A stretch of DNA of 64,000 nt. It comes from Corynebacterium jeddahense (GTDB taxonomy: Bacteria; Actinomycetota; Actinomycetes; Mycobacteriales; Mycobacteriaceae). Positions within the stretch are counted from its first letter, which is position 1; the number at the start of each line of letters is the position of its first letter. Below the pieces are notes generated by a model. It was not told where the DNA came from and made no database searches. It saw only the letters and a list, made by a program, of their open reading frames with translations. A program made the translations under genes and the position numbers. The stretch spans positions 1,426,001 to 1,490,000 of the forward strand of contig NZ_CP063194.1 of the NCBI RefSeq assembly GCF_028609865.1, read 5' to 3'. Shown here piece by piece: positions 51,112 through 59,904 of this stretch.

Positions 51112-52392
51112 CTAGCGGATCGCCCGCGCCACCGCCTCCGCGGTGAGCGCGACGGACTCCTGGGTGTGCTCGGCGAGGTTCTTCACCGCCACCTCGCCGG
51201 CCTCGAGTTCCCGCTCGCCGAGGACGAGGGCGTAGCGCGCGCCGGCCCGGTCCGCGCCTTTCATCGAGCCCTTCAACCCGCGGCTGCCGTAGGCCATGTC
51301 GGCGGAGACGCCGGCGGCGCGGAGCTCGTCGATAAGCGAGCTCATCTTCACCCGCGCCTCGTCGCCGATGGCGATGCCGAAGACGTCGACGCGGTGCGAC
51401 GCCTCCTCGAGCTCGATGGCCTCCGCCTCGAGGGCGAGCACGGTGCGGTCGACGCCGAGGCCGAAGCCGATGCCGGACAGGTCCGGCCCGCCGATCTGGG
51501 ACATGAGACCGTCGTAGCGCCCGCCGCCGCCGATGCCGGACTGCGCGCCGAGCCCGTCGTGGACGAACTCGAACGTCGTCTTTGTGTAGTAGTCCAGGCC
51601 GCGGACCATGCGGGGGTTGATCACGTACGGCACGCCGAATGCGTCGAGGGCGCCGGTGACGGTCTCGAAGTGGGTGCGGCACTCGTCACAGAGGTGGTCG
51701 AGCATGAGCGGCGCGTCCGCGGTCATCTCGCGGACGGACTCACGCTTGTCATCGAGCACGCGCAGCGGGTTGATCTCCGCGCGGTGGCGGGTCTCCTCGT
51801 CGAGCGGCAGGTCGAAGAGGAACTGCTGCAGTTTCTCGCGGTAGGCCGGGCGGCAGTTCCGATCGCCCAGGCTGGTCAGCTCGAGGCGGAAGCCGGTCAG
51901 CCCCACCGACCGGTAGCAGCGGTCCGCCAGCGCGATGACCTCGGCGTCCATGAGCGGGTCGTCGACGCCGATCGCCTCGACGCCCACCTGCTGCAGCTGG
52001 CGGTAGCGGCCCGCCTGGGGGCGCTCGTAGCGGAAGAACGGGCCGTAATAGTTCAGCTTCACCGGCAGGTAGCCGCGGTCCATGTTGTGCTCGATGAACG
52101 CGCGCATCACCCCGGCCGTGCCCTCCGGGCGCAGCGTGACAGAGCGCCCGCCGCGGTCCTCGAACGTGTACATCTCCTTGCTCACCACGTCCGTGGACTC
52201 GCCGACGCCGCGTGCGAACAGCGTCGTGTCCTCGAACACCGGCAGCTCGATGTGCTGGTACCCGGCAAGGCGCGCCTGGCGGGCGAACTCGTCGCGCACG
52301 TGGATGAACGCCGCGGAGGCCGGGGGGACGTAGTCCGGCACGCCCTTCGGCGCGGACAGCTTCTGGAACTGGTCGTTCTGGTTCTCGCTCAC
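51112..52392 (-). CDS. hisS: Histidyl-tRNA synthetase
   Basis: 426-aa class II synthetase. Opens with [13 protein letters not shown]; motif 2 in [13 protein letters not shown] and [17 protein letters not shown]; histidine-specific motifs [13 protein letters not shown] and GGGGRYDGL; anticodon-binding C-domain from about residue 335. GTG 52392 lacks a Shine-Dalgarno; TAGACT lies 8 nt before it. The MBL hydrolase upstream ends 16 bp away, a standard actinobacterial pair. Confidence 0.97.
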   Translation of the reverse strand: MSENQNDQFQKLSAPKGVPDYVPPASAAFIHVRDEFARQARLAGYQHIELPVFEDTTLFARGVGESTDVVSKEMYTFEDRGGRSVTLRPEGTAGVMRAFIEHNMDRGYLPVKLNYYGPFFRYERPQAGRYRQLQQVGVEAIGVDDPLMDAEVIALADRCYRSVGLTGFRLELTSLGDRNCRPAYREKLQQFLFDLPLDEETRHRAEINPLRVLDDKRESVREMTADAPLMLDHLCDECRTHFETVTGALDAFGVPYVINPRMVRGLDYYTKTTFEFVHDGLGAQSGIGGGGRYDGLMSQIGGPDLSGIGFGLGVDRTVLALEAEAIELEEASHRVDVFGIAIGDEARVKMSSLIDELRAAGVSADMAYGSRGLKGSMKGADRAGARYALVLGERELEAGEVAVKNLAEHTQESVALTAEAVARAIR

Positions 52393-52400
52393 GGTCAGTC

Positions 52401-52406
52401 AGTCTA
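52401..52406 (-). promoter_or_regulatory. Putative -10 element (TAGACT) for a leaderless hisS transcript
   Basis: TAGACT on the minus strand lies in the 16-bp gap between the MBL gene and hisS and ends 8 nt before the GTG start. No Shine-Dalgarno is seen. Confidence 0.5.
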
Positions 52407-52408
52407 GT

Positions 52409-53035
52409 TCAGCGGCTCCGGCGCAGGAACGGGTTGGTGGCGCGCTCGTGGGCAACCGTCGTCGCCGGGCCGTGGCCGGGCAGGACGTCGAGCGCGTCGT
52501 CGAGGTTCCACACCGGCCCGCGCAGGCTTTCCAGCATCTGCGCCGGGTCCGAGTCCGGCAGGTCGGTGCGCCCGATCGAGCCGCGGAAGAGCACGTCGCC
52601 GGAGAACACCACACCGTCGGCGACGAGCATGACGCAGCCCGGCGAGTGGCCCGGTGCGTGCACCACGTCGAAGGTCACGCCGGCGACGTCAAGCGGCGCG
52701 CCGCCGGCCAGGTCGTGGAGGTGTTCGACGGGTTGCATGCCGGAGGCGTCGTAAAGCACCCGCGCCTCCTCGCTCACCCCCTCGCCGCGCTCGAGCATGA
52801 AGTCGTCCGCGGGGTGGATGAACGTGTCCACGCCGAACTTCGCCGCGTCGCGCGTGTGGTCGATGTGGCCGTGCGTGAGCACCACCGCCTCGAGGCTGGC
52901 GCCCTCGCACGCGAGGTGCTCGGTGACGGCTTCGTACGCGCCGAGCCCCGGGTCGACGACGAGGGCGCGCCCCCGCTCCTCCACGATGTAACAATTGGTT
53001 TGGAACGGACCCGCGGCGAAACCGGTGATTCTCAT
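52409..53035 (-). CDS. MBL-fold metallo-hydrolase, glyoxalase II-like
   Basis: 208-aa metallo-beta-lactamase-fold hydrolase. Metal motif LTHGHIDH (residues 53-60), HAPGHSPG, SGDVLF and PGHGP are all present. The compact size matches the small glyoxalase II-like family rather than full GloB. Substrate unknown, probably a thioester. ATG 53035 is chosen because TACAGT lies 7 nt upstream; upstream in-frame codons lack a site. Transcribed with hisS. Confidence 0.9.
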   Translation of the reverse strand: MRITGFAAGPFQTNCYIVEERGRALVVDPGLGAYEAVTEHLACEGASLEAVVLTHGHIDHTRDAAKFGVDTFIHPADDFMLERGEGVSEEARVLYDASGMQPVEHLHDLAGGAPLDVAGVTFDVVHAPGHSPGCVMLVADGVVFSGDVLFRGSIGRTDLPDSDPAQMLESLRGPVWNLDDALDVLPGHGPATTVAHERATNPFLRRSR

Positions 53036-53042
53036 GCTGGCC

Positions 53043-53048
53043 ACTGTA
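53043..53048 (-). promoter_or_regulatory. Putative -10 element (TACAGT) for a leaderless MBL-hydrolase transcript
   Basis: TACAGT on the minus strand, 7 nt before ATG 53035, in the divergent region shared with the cyclophilin gene. Confidence 0.45.
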
Positions 53049-53142
53049 TGCCGGCTGCTAGGCTTTCACACCGTTCGCGCGGGGCAGTTGCGTATCGACG
53101 AGCTCCGCTTTCAACTAACCGAACCAGTGAGGTGCACGCCCA

Positions 53143-54105
53143 GTGGCAACGAACGAACAGCGCGGCAAAGACGCCCTGTCTGATCTCGAGCGCGAGCTCA
53201 ACGCGCGCGACAGGAAAGAAAAGAACCGCCCGTGGACGGTTGCCGCGATCTCCGCGGCGGTCATCGCCCTCGTCGGCGGCGGCATCTTCTTCGCCGCCAC
53301 GAAGGACGACGGCGACAACACTGCCGCGAGCGAGACCACCGCGACGGAGAGCGCGGACACCTCCACCACCGAGCAGGAGCCGTTCGACGCCTCGAAGTAC
53401 GAGCCGATCGCCACCACGCGTGACGTCGCCCTGCCGCCGACCGTCAACTGCACGTACAACAAGGCCAACGACGGCGGCGACGGCGTGAGCGCGCCGCAAA
53501 CCGACGGCATCTCCACCGAGGGCACCGTCACCGTCGAGCTGGACACGAACCAGGGTCCGATCGGCATGGAGCTCGACCGCTCCGCCTCCCCGTGCACCGT
53601 CAACGCCATCGAGCACCTGGCCAAGGAGGGCTTCTACAACGACACGGTGTGCCACCGCCTGACCACGGGCGACGGCCTGAAGGTGCTGCAGTGTGGCGAC
53701 CGCGCCGGCACCGGCGCCGGCGGCCCGGGCTTCCAGTTCGACAACGAACTGCCCACGGACAAGGCCCTCGACGAGGTGGATATGTCCGGCGTGAACATCC
53801 CTGAGACCGCCACCGACCAGGAGAAGAAGCAGACCCGCTCGATGATGCTGCAGCAGGTCGCCCAGCCGGAGCGCTACGAGCGAGGCACGATCGCCATGGC
53901 GAATGCCGGCGTGGACACGAACGGCTCGCAGTTCTTCCTCAACTACGGTGACTCGGTGCTGCCCCCGCTGTACACCTACTTCGGCCACATCGACGACGCC
54001 GGCCTGTCCACCCTGGACAAGATCGCCGCGAACGGCGTCGAGGGCGGCTCCGAGGACGGCGCACCGGCCGAGGAGGTCCGCATCCAGAAAGCAACCGTGA
54101 AGTAG
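53143..54105 (+). CDS. Membrane-anchored cyclophilin-type peptidyl-prolyl isomerase
   Basis: 320 aa. Short charged cytoplasmic N-terminus (ALSDLERELNARDRKEKNRP), one membrane segment (about residues 31-51), an acidic Thr/Ser-rich linker, then a cyclophilin domain (from about 125: VTVELDTNQGPIGMELD; FYNDTVCHRL; GTIAMANAGVDTNGSQFF). The usual FHR is CHR and several active-site positions are shifted, so activity is likely but not certain. It probably folds exported proteins at the outer face of the membrane. GTG start with GAGG 11 bases upstream. Confidence 0.92.
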   Translation: MATNEQRGKDALSDLERELNARDRKEKNRPWTVAAISAAVIALVGGGIFFAATKDDGDNTAASETTATESADTSTTEQEPFDASKYEPIATTRDVALPPTVNCTYNKANDGGDGVSAPQTDGISTEGTVTVELDTNQGPIGMELDRSASPCTVNAIEHLAKEGFYNDTVCHRLTTGDGLKVLQCGDRAGTGAGGPGFQFDNELPTDKALDEVDMSGVNIPETATDQEKKQTRSMMLQQVAQPERYERGTIAMANAGVDTNGSQFFLNYGDSVLPPLYTYFGHIDDAGLSTLDKIAANGVEGGSEDGAPAEEVRIQKATVK

Positions 54106-54122
54106 CCACCATCCATTGCACC

Positions 54123-54148
54123 GGGGGTGCGCAGCCGTTAGCATCCCC
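54123..54148 (+). terminator. Possible hairpin after the cyclophilin gene
   Basis: GGGGGTGC (54123-54130) and GCATCCCC (54141-54148) can pair with one G-T wobble around a 10-nt loop. The nearest T-run (54164-54171) is 15 bp away, so true termination is uncertain. Confidence 0.25.
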
Positions 54149-54198
54149 AGAAGCACACCGCTGTATTTTTTCGACTCCACTGAACGAGGTTTGACGCA

Positions 54199-54462
54199 AT
54201 GAAGGCCCGCACCAGTCTCGCAGCCGCCGCCACCGCCGCAGCCGTCACCGTCTCCGGCGTTACCGCCGCGGGCGCGGTGACCGTGAACGACACCCCCGAG
54301 AGCAAGGCCCAGGAGACCACGAAGGAAAAGAGCGGGGGTTCCTCGTTCTCCGACATCTCCGAGATGAGCATCGACGAGATCAACGACTGGATCGCCGTGG
54401 TCACCGCCATCGTCGGCCTGATCACCCAGGTGCTCACCGTGGTGAACAAGTTCGCCCGCTAG
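54199..54462 (+). CDS. Small secreted protein, unknown function
   Basis: 87 aa; no family recognised. Signal peptide (residues about 1-26: [20 protein letters not shown], then TAAGA), giving a mature chain of about 61 residues. That begins with an acidic/Lys, Ser-rich stretch (ESKAQETTKEKSGGSS) and ends in a hydrophobic or amphipathic helix (INDWIAVVTAIVGLITQVL) closing with NKFAR. No cysteine, no LPxTG. GAGG lies 9 bases before the ATG. Could be a cell-wall or pore-forming peptide, or a bacteriocin-like product; all are inference. Confidence 0.7.
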   Translation: MKARTSLAAAATAAAVTVSGVTAAGAVTVNDTPESKAQETTKEKSGGSSFSDISEMSIDEINDWIAVVTAIVGLITQVLTVVNKFAR

Positions 54463-54548
54463 CCCAAGCGTTCCCGCACCGACCGCGCCGCCTGGCCGGT
54501 CGGTGTCGTGCATTTCGGCACCCCACAGGGGCACAGGGACACAGCAAC

Positions 54549-54590
54549 ACCGCCGGAACCCCCGAGTAGGGACTCCGACGGTTTTCGCTT
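54549..54590 (+). terminator. Terminator between the small secreted gene and the 5'-nucleotidase
   Basis: ACCGCCGGA (54549-54557) pairs with TCCGACGGT (54574-54582) around an inner CCC/GGG pairing, followed on the plus strand by TTTTCGCTTTT. It serves the plus-strand gene ending at 54462; read from the other side it may also stop the minus-strand 5'-nucleotidase transcript if that runs past its stop at 54601. Nothing else is seen in the 138-bp gap. Confidence 0.7.
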
Positions 54591-54600
54591 TTGCTACGCG

Positions 54601-56805
54601 CTAGGAGATCTTGGCGATCGGGCCGAGGATGCTATCGATCGGGCCGGCCAGGAACACGGCGAGCACGCTGAGCAGCGCGACCATGCCCGCGATGATGACT
54701 GCGAGCGGGGCGTTGCTGGAGCCGTTCGAGCTCGAGCCGTCGGAGCTGGAGCTGGAGCCCTTCGCGGTCGTCGGGGCGGGGGAAGTGGTCGTGGTGGTGT
54801 TCGTCGGGGTCGGTTCCGGCGTCGGCGTCGGCTTCGGATCCTGCGCCGGGGTCGGTTCCGGGGTCGGGGTCGGTTCCGGGGTCGGGGTCGGGGTCGGGGC
54901 GGCGGCCACCGTGACCGGGAGCGTGACCTTCGTGCCAGCGTTGGTGGTGATCTCGAGGGTCTGCGCGCCAGAAGCGTCCGCCGGAATCTCGATCTCGACC
55001 TTCGCGCGGCCCTGCTCGCCCAGGCCCTTGTCGGCGTCGGTGACGTCGTTGTTCACCGTTGCGGAACCGGTCGCGCCACCGAGCTTCACGTCGACGGTGC
55101 TCGCCTTGGCCTCGCCGTCAGAGGAGTAGCTCAGGGAGGTCAGCTCGATGGTGTTCTTCTCGCCGGCCTTGAGGCCGCCCTCCGGCAGAACCACGCCGAC
55201 GTCCTTCTGGCCCTCGCGCACCTTCGCATTGCCGGTCTGGAGGTAGTCCACGAACGCCTGCAGGTCATTGTAGCCCACGTCGTTGCGGTCGCGGACCTCG
55301 TCCTTGTTGATCAGGCCGTCGCCGCCGTCGAGGAGGAACGTCGATGCCGCGACGGTGTAGTCCTTCTTCGGGTCGACGGACTCGCCGTTGATCTTGATGT
55401 CGAGGATGCGGTTGCCGCGCTCGGCGTTCGGGTTGTAGGTGTAGGAGACGTTGTCCGACAGGCCCATGTCCAGGCGCGGGCGGCCGGACTTCGCCTCGGC
55501 CTCAGCCGTCCGCCACTGGTTCTCCAGCGCCTCCTTGATGGCGGCGCCGGACAGGGTGGCCACCGCGATGTTGTTGCCGAACGGCTGGACGGTCGCGGCC
55601 TGCTCGTAGGTCACGTCGCCCTTGGAGAGGTCATCGCGGACGCCGCCAGCGTTCATCACGCCGAAGTCGATCTTCGTGTCCAGGAACGCAGAGAGCGCCG
55701 CGACGGCCGACTGGGCGAGCATGTTGTTCGCGGTGGACTCGGTGCCGCGGTTGGTGCCGGGCTTGTCACCCGGGTTGGAGCCGCGCTTGAAGTCAGCGTC
55801 GATGGTAGCGATGACCTTCTGGCCGCGCTCCTGGGAGATCTTCTCGGCCTCGGCGACGATCTTCTCGACCTCCGGGTCCGGGGTGATGCCGAGGTCGGCG
55901 AGCTGCGTCGCGTCGATCTGCTTTGCGTCGACCTTGACAACCTTCTTCTCGGCTTTGTCGTAGGTGAAGGTGACGTCGGTGACAACCTTGCCGTACTCGT
56001 AGGACTGCGCGAACGGCACGGCCGCGTTGAGGTCGAGGCGCTTGATGTGGTCGTCGCCGCCGAAGACGAAGTCGACGTACTTCGGGTCGAGCTTCGGCGA
56101 GCTGGTGTCCGCCGGATCGTGGATGAGGGCGATCACCATGTCGGCCTCGCCGTTGTCCTTGATCTTCTTCGCCTCGACGTTGACCTGCTCCGCGGAGTCT
56201 TTGAAGTCGATGCCGGCGACGTTGGCGGGGCTGGACTTTTCCGGGGTGAGGTTGGAGGTGGTGCCGACGAGCGCGACCTTCACGCCGTCCTTCTCCACGA
56301 TGGTGTACGGCTTCACGGTCTGCTTGCCATCGACGAAGATGTTCGCGCCAAGCTGCTTGTCGTTGGTGCCCGGGACGATGCGGTCGATGAGGTCCTTGTA
56401 GCCCTTGTCGAACTCGTGGTTGCCCACGGCGGAGCCGTCGGTGCCGATGGCGTTAATGAAGTCCATCGTGTACTTGTCGTCCGAGATGAACGAGACGAAT
56501 GCGGAGCCGCCCTGATTGTCGCCGGAGGAGGTGACGATGGTGTTCGGGTTCTGGCCACGCAGGTAGTTCATGATGCCCGCGACGTTCGCGGCACCCATCT
56601 CGTCGGTGCTCTTCGGCGTGAGGGCACCGGTCTCTTTGTCCTTGGTCAGGTTTGCCTTGAGACGGCCGTGGAAGTCGGTGATGTTGGCGACGTCGATGGT
56701 CACCTGATCCGCCTCAGCGGCGGAGACGAACGGGGTCGCCGTCAGCACAACGGCGGTGGTGGTCGTGGCGGCGATCAGCGCGCCGGCGCGGCGGAAATCG
56801 AACAC
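54601..56805 (-). CDS. ushA: Surface bifunctional 5'-nucleotidase / metallophosphoesterase (UshA-like)
   Basis: 734 aa. Signal peptide (cleavage near residue 30), metallophosphatase domain (ITDFHGR, Asp 44/His 46; GDNQGG, Asp 96; GNHEFDKG, Asn 129-His 130; His 229), then a nucleotidase C-domain (NAGGVRDDL; QPFGNNIAV). After an Ig-like part comes a Pro/Thr/Glu repeat linker and a C-terminal membrane segment (about 705-727) with no LPxTG motif. The usual GGHxH or GGHxQ motif reads GGDDH (249-253). GTG start with GAGGAG upstream. Such enzymes release nucleosides and phosphate outside the cell. Confidence 0.9.
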   Translation of the reverse strand: MFDFRRAGALIAATTTTAVVLTATPFVSAAEADQVTIDVANITDFHGRLKANLTKDKETGALTPKSTDEMGAANVAGIMNYLRGQNPNTIVTSSGDNQGGSAFVSFISDDKYTMDFINAIGTDGSAVGNHEFDKGYKDLIDRIVPGTNDKQLGANIFVDGKQTVKPYTIVEKDGVKVALVGTTSNLTPEKSSPANVAGIDFKDSAEQVNVEAKKIKDNGEADMVIALIHDPADTSSPKLDPKYVDFVFGGDDHIKRLDLNAAVPFAQSYEYGKVVTDVTFTYDKAEKKVVKVDAKQIDATQLADLGITPDPEVEKIVAEAEKISQERGQKVIATIDADFKRGSNPGDKPGTNRGTESTANNMLAQSAVAALSAFLDTKIDFGVMNAGGVRDDLSKGDVTYEQAATVQPFGNNIAVATLSGAAIKEALENQWRTAEAEAKSGRPRLDMGLSDNVSYTYNPNAERGNRILDIKINGESVDPKKDYTVAASTFLLDGGDGLINKDEVRDRNDVGYNDLQAFVDYLQTGNAKVREGQKDVGVVLPEGGLKAGEKNTIELTSLSYSSDGEAKASTVDVKLGGATGSATVNNDVTDADKGLGEQGRAKVEIEIPADASGAQTLEITTNAGTKVTLPVTVAAAPTPTPTPEPTPTPEPTPAQDPKPTPTPEPTPTNTTTTTSPAPTTAKGSSSSSDGSSSNGSSNAPLAVIIAGMVALLSVLAVFLAGPIDSILGPIAKIS
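54802..54900 (-). repeat. Low-complexity repeat coding for a Pro-Thr-Glu linker
   Basis: Repeated ggtcgg and ggttcc units of 6 bp on the plus strand code, on the minus strand, for alternating PTPTPEPTP segments in the ushA product. Unit number is likely to vary by slippage. The reading frame is kept when 6-bp units are gained or lost. Confidence 0.8.
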
Positions 56806-56970
56806 GGTGACTCCTCAGGAAGTTGGGATAGTGGTGTCTCCCTTGTAGTCCCATTTCCGCATTCGCGCAGCAAGTTAACCGTTGAGCGACGGACGTGAAC
56901 TGCGAAGATAACCGGCTGTCCACCAACATTTCACCGCACGGTAACCTCAATCCAACCTGTGCGAAACCTA

Positions 56971-59247
56971 TTAAGCCGTCACGCGATACACGTCGAAGAC
57001 ACCCTCGATGTTGCGGATCTGGTTCATGATCGAGCCGAGCTGCTTGATGTCGGAGACCTCGATGGTGAGCCGGATCGTCGCGATGCGGTCGTCGCCCGCC
57101 TGGGACGACAGCGCCAGGATCGGCAGCTTCGCGTCCGAGAGCACGCCCGTTGTCTCGGTGAGCAGGCCGTTGCGGTCGAGCGCCTCGAGCTGGATCGTCG
57201 CGCGCGAGGCATCGCGGCTGGAGCGGGCGGACGCCCATGCGACGTCGACAAGCCGCTCGGGCTCCGCCTTGAGCTTTGCCGCGTTTGTGCAGTCCGCGCG
57301 GTGGACGGAGACTCCCCCGCCGCGCGTGACAAAGCCGAAGATCGCGTCGCCCGGCACCGGCTGGCAGCACTTGGCCAGCTTCGCCATGACGTCCGGGCTG
57401 CCCTCGACGAGGATGCCCGGCCCGTCGCCGGCCGCCTTCGGCCGCACGAGCGCCGACATCGGCGTGCGCGCGGTGAGGTCGTCGACGGCGTCCTCGTCCC
57501 CGCCGAACATGTCCATGAGCGAGCGCGCGACGTGCTGCGCGGAGACGGTGCCGGCGCCGATCGCGGTGTAGAGGGCGTCGACGTCCGCGTAGTGCAGGCG
57601 CGTGGCCACCTGTCGCATCGACTCGTTCGTGAACAGGCGGTGGATGGGCAGCCCGCCGCGCTGGACTTCCGCGGCAAGCGCGTCGCGGCCCGCCTCGAGC
57701 TGCTCTTCGCGGCGCTCCTTGGCAAACCACTGGCGGATCTTCGCCTTCGCCCGCGGGGAGACGACGAAGTCCTGCCAGTCCCGCGACGGGCCGGCGTTCT
57801 GGTCTTTCGACGTGAAGATCTCGACGCGGTCGCCCGACTTCAGCTCCGTCTCGAGGGTGACAAGCTTGCCGTTCACCTTCGCGCCGATGCACCGGTGGCC
57901 GACCTCAGTGTGCACGGCGTAGGCGAAGTCCACTGGCGTCGATCCCGCGGGCAGATCGACGACGTCGCCTTTCGGCGTGAACGCGAAGATCTGCTGGCTG
58001 GTGAGGTCGTAGCGCAGCGAGTCGAGGAACTCGTTCGGGTCCGCGGCCTCCTTCTGCCAGTCGAGCAGCTGGCGCATCCACGCCATCTGGTCCACCTCGG
58101 CCTGGTCGCCCTTGTGCGAGCCTTTCGTCTCCTTGTAGCGCCAGTGCGCCGCGACGCCGAACTCGGCGTTGTAGTGCATCTCGTGCGTGCGCACCTGCAC
58201 CTCGAGGGGGCGGCCCGTCGGCGTCATCACCGTCGTGTGCAGCGACTGATAGACGCCGAACTTCGGGTTCGAGATGTAGTCCTTGAACCGCCCGGGCATC
58301 GCGGAGTACAGCGAGTGCACCACGCCGATTGCCGCGTAGCAGTCGTTCACGGTGTCCACGAGGACGCGGATGCCCACGAGGTCGAAGATCTCGTTGAAGT
58401 CGTGCCCGCGCACCGACATCTTCTGGTAAATCGACCAGTAATGCTTCGGCCGCCCCATCACCTCGGCCTCGATACCGTTCGCGGCGAGCTCGCGCTGGAG
58501 GTCCGCGGTGATCTCGCGCAGCGCGCGGTCGCGCGACGGGGCGTGGTCTGCGACGAGACGGACGATCTCCTCGTACTTCTTCGGCTGCAGGATGGCGAAG
58601 GCGAGGTCCTCGAGCTCCCACTTCACGCTCGCCATGCCGAGGCGGTGCGCGAGCGGCGCGATGACGTCGAGCGTCTCCTGCGCCTTTTTCGCCTGCTTCT
58701 CGGGCGGCAGGAAGCGCATGGTGCGCATGTTGTGGAGGCGGTCGGCCACCTTGATCACCAGCACGCGCGGGTCCTCCGCCATGGCCACGATCATCTTGCG
58801 GATCGTCTCCGCCTCGGCCGCCGCGCCGAGGGCGACCTTGTCCAGCTTGGTCACGCCGTTGACCAGCTTCGCCACCTCCGGGCCGAAGTCCCGGGTGAGG
58901 TCGTCCAGCGTGAAGTCGGTGTCCTCCACCGTGTCGTGCAGCAGCGCGGCGACGAGCGTCGTCGTATCCATGCCGATCTCCGCGCAGATCGTGGCGACGG
59001 CCAACGGGTGCGTGATGTACGGGTCCCCCGACTTGCGGAACACGCCCTCGTGCAAGTGCTCCGCTGTCTCGTACGCGCGGTTGAGCAGTTCCGCGTCCGC
59101 TTTCGGGTGGTACTGGCGGTGGATGGACAGCAGCGGGTCGAGCACCGGGTTCGTGCGCGGACGGCCGCTGCCGGTCAACGAGCGCGCGAGGCGGGCCGAC
59201 ATGCTGCGCACCGACGGCCCAGAACGTTTCACCGGTTTATCGGACAT
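56971..59247 (-). CDS. rel: Bifunctional (p)ppGpp synthetase/hydrolase
   Basis: 758-aa long RSH protein controlling the stringent response. HD hydrolase domain ([18 protein letters not shown], His 104-Asp 105), synthetase domain (YSIYQKM-like [41 protein letters not shown]), TGS ([21 protein letters not shown]), zinc-finger region with CCQPVPGD, and a C-terminal ACT domain. Both catalytic sites look intact. ATG 59247 has GGGAGG seven bases upstream. Follows apt by 47 bp; the order secD-secF-dciAE-apt-rel matches the known C. glutamicum rel locus. Confidence 0.97.
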   Translation of the reverse strand: MSDKPVKRSGPSVRSMSARLARSLTGSGRPRTNPVLDPLLSIHRQYHPKADAELLNRAYETAEHLHEGVFRKSGDPYITHPLAVATICAEIGMDTTTLVAALLHDTVEDTDFTLDDLTRDFGPEVAKLVNGVTKLDKVALGAAAEAETIRKMIVAMAEDPRVLVIKVADRLHNMRTMRFLPPEKQAKKAQETLDVIAPLAHRLGMASVKWELEDLAFAILQPKKYEEIVRLVADHAPSRDRALREITADLQRELAANGIEAEVMGRPKHYWSIYQKMSVRGHDFNEIFDLVGIRVLVDTVNDCYAAIGVVHSLYSAMPGRFKDYISNPKFGVYQSLHTTVMTPTGRPLEVQVRTHEMHYNAEFGVAAHWRYKETKGSHKGDQAEVDQMAWMRQLLDWQKEAADPNEFLDSLRYDLTSQQIFAFTPKGDVVDLPAGSTPVDFAYAVHTEVGHRCIGAKVNGKLVTLETELKSGDRVEIFTSKDQNAGPSRDWQDFVVSPRAKAKIRQWFAKERREEQLEAGRDALAAEVQRGGLPIHRLFTNESMRQVATRLHYADVDALYTAIGAGTVSAQHVARSLMDMFGGDEDAVDDLTARTPMSALVRPKAAGDGPGILVEGSPDVMAKLAKCCQPVPGDAIFGFVTRGGGVSVHRADCTNAAKLKAEPERLVDVAWASARSSRDASRATIQLEALDRNGLLTETTGVLSDAKLPILALSSQAGDDRIATIRLTIEVSDIKQLGSIMNQIRNIEGVFDVYRVTA

Positions 59248-59294
59248 GTCGTTCCTCCCATGGCGCAACAGGTCAGCCAGCTAAAAGCCCAATA

Positions 59295-59870
59295 CTACGC
59301 CTGGTCGGGCTTCTCCTCGCCGAGGACCACCAAGGGTGCGCTGCCGAGCTTGTCGCGCCCGCCCAGCCCCGCGACCTCGGGGACGACGACGTACCCGGCG
59401 ACCTCGCCGCCCGCGCGCTCGATGAGGTCGCGCGCCGCCACGAGGGTGCCGCCGGTGGCCAGCACGTCGTCGACAAGCACGATCTTCTTGCCGGCGATGT
59501 CCATGCCGTCGGCGGGGATTTCCAGCGCAGCGGTGCTGTACTCGGTGGTGTACTCCTGCGTGATCACAGGGGGCGGCAGCTTACCCTTCTTGCGGATGGC
59601 GAGGATGCCGGTGCCCATCTCGTAGGCGACGGCGGAGCCGAGGAGGAACCCGCGCGCGTCGAGGCCGCCGACGAGGTCGGCCCCGAGTGCGCGGCTCGCC
59701 TCCGCCATTTCGGCGATAACGACGTTGAGCGCCGCCGGGTCGGCGAGCACCGGGGTGAGGTCCTCGAAGAGCACGCCCTTTTCCGGGAAGTCGGGGACGT
59801 GGCGGATCTTGTGCTCGAGCGCTTCGCGTGCGTTGGCGTACGTCTTGCCGTTGATCGGTGTCGGGGCCAT
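59295..59870 (-). CDS. apt: Adenine phosphoribosyltransferase
   Basis: 191-aa salvage enzyme making AMP from adenine and PRPP. The PRPP loop is [35 protein letters not shown] and [11 protein letters not shown] are family motifs. ATG 59870 has GAGGAG upstream. Purine salvage next to rel is typical of actinobacteria. Note an alternative short GTG downstream, but the N-terminal region is conserved with the chosen start. Confidence 0.96.
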   Translation of the reverse strand: MAPTPINGKTYANAREALEHKIRHVPDFPEKGVLFEDLTPVLADPAALNVVIAEMAEASRALGADLVGGLDARGFLLGSAVAYEMGTGILAIRKKGKLPPPVITQEYTTEYSTAALEIPADGMDIAGKKIVLVDDVLATGGTLVAARDLIERAGGEVAGYVVVPEVAGLGGRDKLGSAPLVVLGEEKPDQA

Positions 59871-59904
59871 GGTGGTCGGTCTCCTCAAAGTGTGTTGTGG
59901 TGGG

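Noticed and set aside
54802..54900. CRISPR-like array
   Set aside because: Units are 6 bp without unique spacers and lie inside a coding region for a Pro-Thr linker.
56806..56970. Possible PHO-type box (GTTCACGTCCG) upstream of the 5'-nucleotidase
   Set aside because: Only one unit resembles a phosphate-regulator repeat; following units are not at 11-bp spacing. A phosphate-starvation response remains plausible but is unsupported by this sequence.
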